Assembly (NCBI RefSeq): GCF_000711695.1
Contig: NW_013546972.1
Coordinates: 54,694 to 118,693, forward strand
DNA length: 64,000 nucleotides
Source: Tilletiaria anomala UBC 951
Lineage: Eukaryota; Basidiomycota; Exobasidiomycetes; Georgefischeriales; Tilletiariaceae
Direction: 5' to 3'
Position numbers and translations under genes: made by a program. Positions 55,633 to 64,000 of the stretch are shown in pieces. The notes under the pieces were generated by a model. The model had not been told where the DNA came from and did not search any database. It saw only the letters and a list, made by a program, of their open reading frames with translations. Numbering within the stretch: position 1 is the first letter of the stretch; each line of letters starts with the position of its first letter.

Positions 55633-57971
55633 ATGTCTGAGGCTCAACAAGGTGAACAGGATTCTGCCAGTGCTAGACCGTCCGCTAGCCCACCAGGGCC
55701 AGTCGGCGACTTCCCCTGCCCCAATTGCAGTAAAGTCTTCAGAAGGGGTGAGACGCTCGCGGCGGCCTTGTTCTTGCGCAGTGTGACTGAAGCATTCTCG
55801 CACTACGGATAGAGGATCTTTTGCGTCGCCATCTTGCAAGGGAAGCACGCGCTCAGACCCAACCCTCACTCGATCGTCAGAAGAGCTGTTTCGAATGCGC
55901 GAGGAGCAAGGCACGATGCGATCTCGAAGTGCCCGCGTGTGGTCGATGTCGCAAGAAGGGGAAACCATGTGTGCGTCAGTTGAGCCATGCGAACTCTTTG
56001 ATCATAAAAACGTAACTAACCCCGTTTTCCTCCTTTTGACAGACATATGCTCCGCGTTCAGGAAATCCAAACGTGCGGAAAGCGCGACAATCTGGCATGA
56101 GCACAACATGGCAAGATCCTGCGCTTTCGTACATCGGTCGAAGCGATATTCAGAGCTTTGCGGCTGTCTCCTCCACCTCACACATACAGCAAAGTGGCAT
56201 CCGCACAGCAGATGGCTCGTACGACAGCGATGACAGTCGGCTCTCTACGCGCAGCTCGCAGTCGCGTTATGACATGGGTAGGACCTTGTCCCAATCTTCC
56301 GGTTCTACCAACGGTGCCACCAACGATCCATCGAACCAAATGCACCCCTACAACACCATGCATAGCACCATGCCTTCCCCAGCATTCCACCCAGCAATGC
56401 CACCCCCACAACGCACCGAATCACCCACTCCCTTCCAACACGCCCCCGCACCTCCGCAACCGCAAGCACCTTTTGGAAAGCGCGGCGCTTCTATCATCAC
56501 CTCACTTGACCGCGGTGGGCGAGCCTATGAAATGGAAGATGGCGAGGAGACACCTATCAGTCGCATGGTGTCTTCCTTCACTCAAAGAGACGGAATGGAC
56601 TTTGCCATGCAGGTCGACGAGTCGGTTCCGCGTGGCGACACTGTTGTGCCAGTCGAGCCTTCGGCGGCGAGCATTGCCAAGCTCACATTGGATTCGCGGC
56701 AGACTGATCCGCCGCCGCCGACCCCCCGCGGTGGCTCAGCCAGTCATCGCAGCTTACCTCCTCTCCTGACTGGCGTGCGCATGCCCGGTGTTGGCTCTGC
56801 GATGCTGAGAACAGCTCTGCAAGTCCCCAACGCCCTGGATCTGTCTGGCTGGCTGGACGAGCCAGTCGTCCCCTCTCCCCTGTATCGTCTTGGCCCATAC
56901 AGCGCTCTGAAGACCGCAGGTCCATTCAGCTTTGCATTGCCCGGAATGGACATGCCGCAGACTGGTACAGCCGAGCCACTGCCTGGCGCTGAGGCCAGCG
57001 CATCAGATCAAGATCTTCCTGCCGAGACGGCGCCCCCGAAGCTCTCAAATCAAGGCGCAGCTCGACACATATGGGAGCACGGCATCCGTGGCAGCGAAGA
57101 TCTGCCAGAAACACTCGCGAGGGCAGCGGCGGCGCACCTGATCACTTATCCTACGCTCATGGTCTTACCAGAGGCGACATCGCCGGTGCCTCCTTTCATC
57201 TTTCGGTCCTGGCTTGCCTCCGTGCGCAGCGACTTGCCTGCATCACTGGCAGTCGCCCGTGTCGTACTCGCTGGCTACATCGTGAGGCTTCCTTCAAGTC
57301 AGGACATCGTCTGGGAGTCGATCGCCCGGGAGATGCGCATCCTCACCCGCAACGTTGAATCGGCGATTGCAGCAGATGACCTGAGCATTTTCGCGACCAC
57401 CGCAGCGTTGTGGCTCTACCTCGTCCTGGCTATTTTGACTGAGGAACCCGCGGTCTCCGTCTTTGTGGACGACAGCCTGGTCAATGCTGGCTTGCAATCG
57501 CTCTCACAACTCGCGTCTTCGCTCAGCATGCGGATTAAAGTATCAGAAGCGGAAGTTAACACGAATGATGCAGCTGGGAGCATGGGTTTCTCCAGATGGG
57601 GATTGGTCGAGACGATGCGCAGGACCTTGTTCGCAGCATACACGATCCTCGTTCTGCAGCGTTTCCGTGAGGGAGCACTCGAAATACAGCAACGTCTTGC
57701 CGGCTGCAACCTGGTGCTGGACGTAGCGCTGCCAGCCAGCGCTCGGGTGTTCGAAGCCGCAAACGAGGCAGAGTGGCGGGCAAGGCAGGAAGAAGAGCGC
57801 AGCCAGCTCGGTAACGGCACGAAGACCCGCTTGACGCTGCGGGACCTGACGATCGCGCGAAGAGGTGCAGGTCAAGTTCCAGCCAACCTTGCCAGCTTTT
57901 TCGATCGCCATGACGAGTTTACCAACGTCTGTCTGTCTGTGGCACTTGGCCTGGATTCTGACGCAATGTAG
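55633..57971 (+). CDS. Fungal transcription factor with degenerate C2H2 finger and Zn2Cys6 cluster
   Basis: Exons 55633-55747, 55813-55970 and 56043-57971 give 733 residues. An N-terminal finger-like segment CPNCSKVFRREDLLRRHLAR is followed by a complete Zn2Cys6 binuclear cluster: SCFECARSKARCDLEVPACG then RCRKKGKPC. Both introns fall inside this region and join in frame (RRG/EDLL as a split codon, PC/TYAPR). The first finger keeps Cys, Cys and one His but has no second His. The middle is Pro/Ser-rich. The C-terminal 300 residues (WEHGIRGSEDLPETLARAAA, FIFRSWLASVRSDLPASLAV and further helices) resemble the fungal-specific regulatory domain. Such dual-finger factors control metabolic genes. 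The target is unknown. Confidence 0.85.
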
Positions 57972-58498
57972 TTGATCGATTGCATTTTTTCAATCTGTTG
58001 CTTCGAATGGTCATCCTTTCTGCTGGTTACACGGACCAACCTGTATTCACATAGGCGCACGCGATTAGTGTTGATTGCGAGCGCTTCAGGAGCTTATGAA
58101 TTGCTGGAGAAAGCATTTGCGGAAGCAGGTGGTGGGGATGAAGGAGAGGATGTGATCAGTAATGCCAGTGCAGAGTGAGCGCGAGACGTCAGACGTGGCG
58201 CTTTTCGTACATTGAGCCGCTCGCTGCTTCTCGCCGTACTCGGCAGTCAGCGGAACCACTGCGGAACGGCGTGCTCACTACTTGCTGTCTCGTGTTGATG
58301 TAGTTCAGTGTCTCCTCTGTCGTGGCTCGTCTTCATCCTGCCCCCCCCCTTGGCCTCGCTCGACCGACCCAACACACGCTAAACTTCGTTTCGCCGCGAC
58401 CACCCCATTGGGCTTGAGATTGCATCTGATCGCACACGCGCTCGCGTCTCAATACCCTTGGCAGTGCGCAGAGCAGACCTTTGAGCACGGACTGCGAG
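57972..58498. other. Intergenic region upstream of VMA16
   Basis: These 527 bases hold the VMA16 promoter and the 3' region of the transcription factor. A run of nine C lies near 58340. No gene is seen. Confidence 0.5.
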
Positions 58499-59435
58499 AT
58501 GTCAATTGCGGCCTACACTGTCGGCGGCGCTGCGACAGTCAGCGCCGCCGCCGGGCTGTACCTGCTTTTCACAGGTAAGTCGCACCTACGCAACCCCTGT
58601 GGCTACCATGGACGTGTTTGAGAACGGTGCCGCCTCTTCAATGCTAAACCCCATTGATGAACGCTGAATCGTACCCAATGCTTGCTGTGGCGCAGGTTCA
58701 GGAAATGCTTTCAACATCGGCGCGTTCTTGGAGCAAACAAGTCCATATACTTGGGCGATGCTTGGCATCGGACTCTGCATCGGGCTCAGCGTCATTGGGG
58801 CAGGATGGTGGGTAGCTGACATCGCAGGCGAATGCACTACAGCAGAGGAGCTGACATAGCTTTGCGATGCCTGATCCACAGGGGCATCTTCATCACAGGC
58901 TCATCAATTCTAGGAGCTGGTGTGCGAGCGCCACGAATCACAACAAAGAATCTGATTAGGTGAGACTACCGAAGCCGCTTCCCTTACTGTCATCGTCTGC
59001 TCGGCTGACTATCGACCCACGAATTACACAGCATCATTTTCTGCGAGGTAGTCGCCATTTATGGTGTGATCATGGCGATCGTCTTCTCTGCCAAGGTTAC
59101 AGGCAGCGCAGGCATTGACACACTCTTCACCCCGGAGAACTACCTGACTGGTATGTCCTGTCCTCGACTCAACGTACGGCTTTTGCCTGACTCATTTTCT
59201 GCAATATGCAGGGTATCTGCTCTTCTGGGGAGGCTTGACCGTGGGTCTCTGCAATCTTATCTGCGGTGTTTCCGTCGGCATCACAGGCGCGAATGCAGCC
59301 GTGGCCGATGCAGCGGACCCTCAGCTATTCGTCAAAATCCTCATTGTGGAAGTGTTCAGTAGCATTCTCGGTCTGTTCGGGCTTATCATTGGCCTGATCA
59401 TGACGTCTAGTGTCCAAGAATTCGGGTCCGTGTAA
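58499..59435 (+). CDS. VMA16: V-type proton ATPase proteolipid subunit c''
   Basis: Five exons, 58499-58574, 58696-58807, 58882-58959, 59032-59150 and 59212-59435, give 202 residues, close to the family's length of about 210. The protein is almost wholly membrane helices: [40 protein letters not shown], then [40 protein letters not shown], and two further helices ending in [20 protein letters not shown]. The proton-carrying Glu94 in [10 protein letters not shown] is present. The [16 protein letters not shown] loop marks it as c'' and not c or c'. It forms part of the rotor ring that acidifies vacuoles. Intron phases all agree. Confidence 0.97.
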
Positions 59436-59512
59436 TATGCCCACAGGCTTGGCAGAAATGTACACTACACGCAAAGGCTGTTCACTGATTTGATGAATGA
59501 GACAATCGCCTT

Positions 59513-60802
59513 TCAGACTCGCAAGGAACCCATCGCTTTGGCTAGAGAGGCACCCGCATTGACGTTGAAAACGCAAAGGCGTCCATCGACACCACTTGTA
59601 CTGATTGCGCTGACAGCACCAGCGGCGCCTTGATATGGGCGGATGCTTGTGATGGTGTTTTGGTGTGTCGTGTGCAGCTCGCCGTCAGCACTCAGGCTGG
59701 CGCCTGCGACTGCACCAAAGGCACCAGCTGAACCTCCGGCCGTGGCACCAGAGGTGGGAGGGGCGGATGCACCTTTGGCATCTGCCGCTTTGAAGCGATT
59801 GAAAGCCTCGTTGTTGAGACGACCAACGCTGGAAACAGTGGCTAGGCCAGGAGCTTTGGGAGGGGGTGGAGGAGGCGCACCCTTGCCAGCAGCGGCACCA
59901 GCGGCATCCAGTGTCTTACTAGCCTTCCAGCCCGAAGCGGCGTCTCCCTCAAAGAGAATGGGCTGACACCCATGGCCGGCGGCCACGAGCGCGTTCTCTG
60001 AAATGAAGGTCAGAGTGACGTGGGGTAGCGCGGCGGAGCGAATGACATGAATGGCATGAGGCGGGCTGTCGGGTCCACTTGGATAGGCGACCGTTAAAGA
60101 GGAGTCGTGTCCAACAAAGGCAACAGCGTCACCACTAGGACTGAAAGCTGTACCGTGGACCCAGCCACCAGCTGGTGTCCTAAACTCGGCACAGACGGTG
60201 CCAAAAGGCAGACGCTCTCCCCAGACGCTAGGAGGAGGCTTGGCATCTACTCCTTTGATGAAAGCGCTGAAGACGCGCGCTTTCATATCGGCGGATCCGC
60301 AGGCAATGAGCACATTGTTCGGATGCCAGTCGAGGGACAAGACAGTTGAGCGAAGAGGTTTCTTGATGTGCTTGGCAACCCACCAGTCATTGTCCTCTTC
60401 GAAAGAGCAGATGGCAACAATACGTGCGCCGCTAGCGACAGCGAACTTGTCCTCATTTGGACTCCATCGGGCAAATGTCGCCGCCCGATTAATGCGGAGC
60501 AACACCAAGGTAGGCTTCCATTCCTCGCTGCCCGTCGCTGTATTGACTATCGGTGTCCAGACGTACGCGTTCCGATCTTGCGAGCAAGTCACGATTCGGT
60601 TCGTCTTTGGAGCCCAGTCTATGCCGGTGACGAGCTTGTCGTGCTCGGACAGCGTGTGCTGCAAGCTCCAGCTGCCCGAGGCATCCTTAATGTAGATCAG
60701 AACCTCATTGGAATTGGGGCACACGGCGACCTGCGAGCGATCGGCATTGAAGGCATGCGCCGTCAAGGGCCCGAGGGACAGGGTGTGGACTTGCTGGGCC
60801 AT
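59513..60802 (-). CDS. ARC40: Arp2/3 complex subunit 1 (ARPC1, p40)
   Basis: A single exon of 429 residues starts at ATG 60802. It is a seven-blade WD40 protein: LTAHAFNADRSQVAVCPNSN, HDKLVTGIDWAPKTNRIVTC followed by SQDRNAYVW, FARWSPNEDKFAVASGARIV, VLSLDWHPNNVLIACGSADM and HGTAFSPSGDAVAFVGHDSS fit ARPC1 blade by blade. The insert after blade six (about residues 305-360) is Ala/Gly/Pro-rich with PPPPPP, and the last blade closes with SGVDGRLCVFNVNAG. ARPC1 helps bind nucleation-promoting factors and actin in the branched-actin nucleator. The gene is convergent with VMA16, only 77 bases apart. Confidence 0.95.
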   Translation of the reverse strand: MAQQVHTLSLGPLTAHAFNADRSQVAVCPNSNEVLIYIKDASGSWSLQHTLSEHDKLVTGIDWAPKTNRIVTCSQDRNAYVWTPIVNTATGSEEWKPTLVLLRINRAATFARWSPNEDKFAVASGARIVAICSFEEDNDWWVAKHIKKPLRSTVLSLDWHPNNVLIACGSADMKARVFSAFIKGVDAKPPPSVWGERLPFGTVCAEFRTPAGGWVHGTAFSPSGDAVAFVGHDSSLTVAYPSGPDSPPHAIHVIRSAALPHVTLTFISENALVAAGHGCQPILFEGDAASGWKASKTLDAAGAAAGKGAPPPPPPKAPGLATVSSVGRLNNEAFNRFKAADAKGASAPPTSGATAGGSAGAFGAVAGASLSADGELHTTHQNTITSIRPYQGAAGAVSAISTSGVDGRLCVFNVNAGASLAKAMGSLRV

Positions 60803-61297
60803 AGCTATGGTGGGAGGTATGCGTCACGCGTGCGGTGGATGTTGCTTGTAATGGGATACTGGTGGCCGACCTTGTATGCGGGACCAGGAGGACTAGCAGT
60901 CAACTCCTGTACTGCCACAGCTGCAGTCTGTCTGGCTTTTGGCAGCAGAGGTTCAGCATGTAGAGGATGGAGTATTGGATAGATGAGAGGTCAGTCGTCA
61001 CACGGATCCAGGCAGTGCCACAGATCGCTTCGTTTCCCCTCGCTGGCAGCTGGCGCACTGTCGAAAGCTGTTGACGGAAGGCCGGTGATGAAGGGAGCTT
61101 GATGCGTTCCGCCTTCTGAATTGGCTGTGCCACACTAGGATGATGATTCAAGCACAGAAGGCAAAAAGCGCAAATGACTAAAAGCAGCAAGACATGATCT
61201 CGGCTACATGTTCGTTCCCTAATTTGCAGCATCAGGCTATACCCAAGGGGCCGAAGAGCATTATCCTTTCTTCGCAGATCGCTGGGTCTTGCTCACT
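60803..61297. other. Divergent intergenic region (ARPC1 / mS29)
   Basis: These 495 bases should hold both promoters. No element stands out. Confidence 0.5.
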
Positions 61298-62905
61298 ATG
61301 GCTGCCAGTTGTCACCGCTGCCTGCGGTCTGCCTCCCACACGGTTTCCCTCGTCTCCAGTTCACTTCGCCAGGTGTTAGGTGAAGCAACTTCTTCCTCCG
61401 TGGCACGTTCTTTTTCCACCTCTGCTCCGGCATCTGCTGCTGCTGCTAAAGTTGCTACAAAGAAAGGCCAGACCAAGAAGAAGGTCGTGCTACGCAAGAA
61501 TGCTCCAGCTTCCGGGCCCAGATCCGCAGCGACAAAGAAGAAAAGTGACAGTGTTACGCAAGCTGCAAGCGGATTGTCCAAGACCTCGCCATTCTACCAC
61601 GACCCGGCGCCGCCTCCCTCCCTGGACACTTTTGATGCAGGCTGCTTGGCGAATCTTAACACGGGAAAACTTTTCAAGCTATCAGATGAGACGACCACGG
61701 CTCTCAGCACGTCAAGTTTGTTTGCTCTGCGTGGAAAACAGGTGAGGTCCGGCAATCAATCGCATGCCCCTTTCAGACCTATCCGAGACCCTTACTTACT
61801 GTACATTCTGGTGTTTCTCAGTCTACCGATTTTCTGAAGAGACCAATCATCTTGCGAAAGCACCATGTGCAACTCGGCAATTTCATTGCTGCAGCAGTAC
61901 GAGGCGAGCCAACTTCATCTCGGCCTCTTTTGCTTACCGGGGCAACAGGCAGCGGGAAGTCAGTCACATTGGCCATTGCTGCAGCATACGCTCGAGATGC
62001 AGGAGCTATTCTCCTCTACGTGCCTCAATCACTTGCTATGATCAACTCTTCCACCAGCTATGTGTACTCCAATACAGCGCAGGCTTACTTACAGCCTCAA
62101 CTTACGAGCGACTTTTTGAAGGACCTGTTGTCGCAAAATCGTACTGCTCTAGGAAAGCTAACACCACGAGTGAAAGCAGATGGCGCAAGCGGCGCAAGTT
62201 CTTCGACTCCAAGCACACTGGAAGCTATCATCAAGCGAGCGCAAGCTCCAAATGCAAGTCCCTGGACTAAGCACGAAGCTCTCGAGACTTGCATTCTCAC
62301 TCTAGCTGAGCAAACAGAGTATCCCGTCATTGTTGTCATCGACGAGGCAGAAGCTCTGTTCAGTCCTTCGCAGTACAGAGATGCAGATTTCCGCTTTCTG
62401 CAGAGCTACGAACTCGCGCTTCCTAGGACCCTTCTTTCGATGTTGCTTGGTGCTGCCAAGCATACAGAGAGTGAGCTGGCGACACGCCCATTTGGCCTTC
62501 GGCGCGGAGCGATAATTTGCGCCACAACCGCCTCACAGTCACAATTTATCTCCACAACCAAGATCCTGACGGAGCCAACCAGTCTACACCAGGTCGGGCC
62601 AAGCGGCCGCCCTATCGATCTGCCTCGCAAACACATTCAGCATCTGCATGCATGCGAATTCCAAAGGCTGAAGTGCGACGAACCTATCACCCTCTCAGAA
62701 GCGGCTCAGCTCTGCATCGGCCCCCAGGCGCTGCCAAGCTCAAGCGCACGTGAGTTCTCGTTGGTGCGTGGCTATGCGCAGCCACATGAAAGCTGACACT
62801 TTCGATGATCTAGCTCTTGACGACGAGGCGTTGCTTAGCAAGGTGATCGAATCTGGTGGCAACACTTTGCGCCTTCTCAACAGTTTGAAGCAAACATTGA
62901 TGTGA
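61298..62905 (+). CDS. RSM23: Mitochondrial small-subunit ribosomal protein mS29 (DAP3 homologue)
   Basis: Exons 61298-61741, 61822-62749 and 62814-62905 give 487 residues. The Arg/Ser-rich start (MAASCHRCLRSASHTVSLVS) is a mitochondrial presequence, followed by a Lys/Ala-rich linker. The DAP3 P-loop domain shows RPIILRKHHVQLGNFI, Walker A GATGSGKS at 188-195 and Walker B VIVVIDEAEALF with Asp322-Glu323. mS29 binds GTP in the head of the mitochondrial small subunit. Unlike many ribosomal proteins it keeps a full nucleotide site. The last exon encodes LDDEALLSKVIESGGNTLRL and the final NSLKQTLM. Confidence 0.9.
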
Positions 62906-63682
62906 TCCTCTGTCCAGAGCAATTACAGCACCAAGTTCAATGAATGTGCCTCATGTTTGAAACGTGATATTCCGGCCCTAAGTTCAGGAGGACCCGGGCG
63001 CTAAACACGCTGATGTAACACCGGGTGAATGTATGCAATTCCAAAGCAGCATGATTAACAGCTTACACTAGTAATCTGCAGCGCATGTGCGGACCCGGCC
63101 CTTTCGGATCGGTGTGAAGGCCACAGAACAGAGTCTATCCCTTCGGTTATTTAGGCAAACCACGCGGCGATGCTCACCTTAGACCTAACGGCACGTAGGC
63201 GCTAGAATGGCTGCACTACATACATCATGAGATCGTCGAACCGCTCTGCAAAAGATGCCGTGCATCATGAGAAGCGTGGAGGATCATGGTTCAGCGCTTT
63301 AGCCACGCCACCACCTGCGACCGACCGATACATCCGAATCAATTGCGAGCGTACTGATTGCGATCAGTCGCTGCAACGTGCAGAAGGAAGTCTCAATAAT
63401 ACTCGATATGAACTGTATAAGGTGATACCGTTGTACACTCAGAGTCTTACGAGCACCAGCCCAGTGTGGGGAAGTGAAGCAGCGAGCTTGGGTGGCACGG
63501 TCGTGCAAATCAAGCACCGATCGAGCGCTACGGTGTACAATGTCTTTTCCAACGCCATTCTCCAGGACATGTTGCAATGCGAACACCGATAAACTTAAAT
63601 TTTGATATACAACAATGACTCAGAAACATGCCCATGATGTTACAGCAGTCGCAATTCCTGAGCAACGAGCAGACGTCCGCTC
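62906..63682. other. Intergenic region at the right side
   Basis: These 777 bases lie between two convergent 3' ends. A 121-codon plus-strand frame with ATG at 63227 is present but resembles no family and has no clear codon pattern, so it is not called. Confidence 0.45.
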
Positions 63683-64000
63683 TCATATTTGAAGCCTGCC
63701 GGCTATCTTGTTGAGCGAAACCGCAAGCCTTTCAACTTCTTTTTGCGTTCCTTTGCCACCATCGAGTGTAATGCTCTCCGTCGCACCTGGTAGAGTGGCA
63801 GAGCCATGTCCTACCAGCCCAGTCACTAACTGAGTCTCCACCAACCTTCCCAATGCACGTTTGGTACGTCAGCATGTCCCCGCTCTCGTCTCTCCTCAAT
63901 TCATAATGCGAATTTCTGTTAAGCGGCAAGGCGACTTCCAGGATACCTCCTAGTAGCGATATCGATGTATAACCGTCGCTCCTAGCCCTATCTAATGCTG
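63683..64000 (-). CDS. 3' end of an unidentified gene entering from the right edge
   Basis: The minus strand reads YTSISLLGG up to 63948 and, after a proposed 137-base intron (63947-63811), HGSATLPGATESITLDGGKG then TQKEVERLAVSLNKIAGRLQ, I and TGA at 63685-63683. The junction keeps frame and the composition is protein-like. I do not recognise the family. The rest lies outside the window. Confidence 0.4.

Noticed and set aside
63227-63592. 121-codon ATG frame near the right edge
   Set aside because: No recognisable motif, Kozak context weak and no splice or promoter evidence; may be chance.
1-64000. CRISPR arrays, bacterial operons, biosynthetic gene cluster or intact transposon
   Set aside because: No repeat-spacer pattern, no operon-like spacing and no cluster of related enzymes; introns throughout show eukaryotic nuclear DNA.

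Overview
The window is nuclear DNA of a fungus, most likely a basidiomycete and plausibly one of the Ustilaginomycotina. The genes are close together, run on both strands and are mostly cut by short GT-AG introns of about 60-130 bases. The Ser/Ala-rich disordered regions, the dual zinc-finger transcription factor and the probable inner-kinetochore proteins fit that group. The lineage is an inference, since no species marker is present. Starts were placed at ATG codons and exons were joined by eye from splice signals and protein-family conservation.

Left part (1-13.5 kb): a secreted multicopper oxidase cut by the left edge (13 exons, one only 11 bases), a RING-finger protein with SUMO-interaction-like motifs, and the beta subunit of the mitochondrial processing peptidase. 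After these comes a 4.7 kb gene-poor stretch holding a decayed, leucine-rich-like reading frame. Middle left (13.5-26.7 kb): a 1354-residue Ser-rich protein of unknown function, a single-pass membrane protein, a 3.9 kb gene-poor stretch with a Ty1/copia reverse-transcriptase relic and another decayed frame, then two tail-to-tail genes for nuclear coiled-coil proteins. The second of these resembles CENP-Q, and the first could be its partner CENP-U/Ame1.

Middle (27-45 kb): mitochondrial protease ATP23, a NASP-type histone chaperone, methylmalonate-semialdehyde dehydrogenase, Mediator subunit 16, a leucine-rich-repeat protein, an Ala/Glu/Pro-rich protein and a divergent forkhead factor. Right (45-64 kb): the Hsp110 chaperone SSE1 with heat-shock elements in its promoter, SmD3, sideroflexin, ribosomal protein L7, a C2H2-like plus Zn2Cys6 transcription factor, the V-ATPase proteolipid c'' VMA16, the Arp2/3 subunit ARPC1, mitochondrial ribosomal protein mS29, and the 3' end of a further gene at the right edge.

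Most genes are housekeeping genes and do not form one pathway. Several act in mitochondria (MAS1, ATP23, the dehydrogenase, sideroflexin, mS29) and several in chromatin or transcription. The parts most worth a second look are the tandem YASPIIGG repeat ahead of the oxidase domains, the possible CENP-Q/CENP-U pair, a dispersed repeat present at 42.0 and 54.2 kb, the altered recognition helix of the forkhead protein, and the transcription factor whose C2H2 finger lacks its last ligand.
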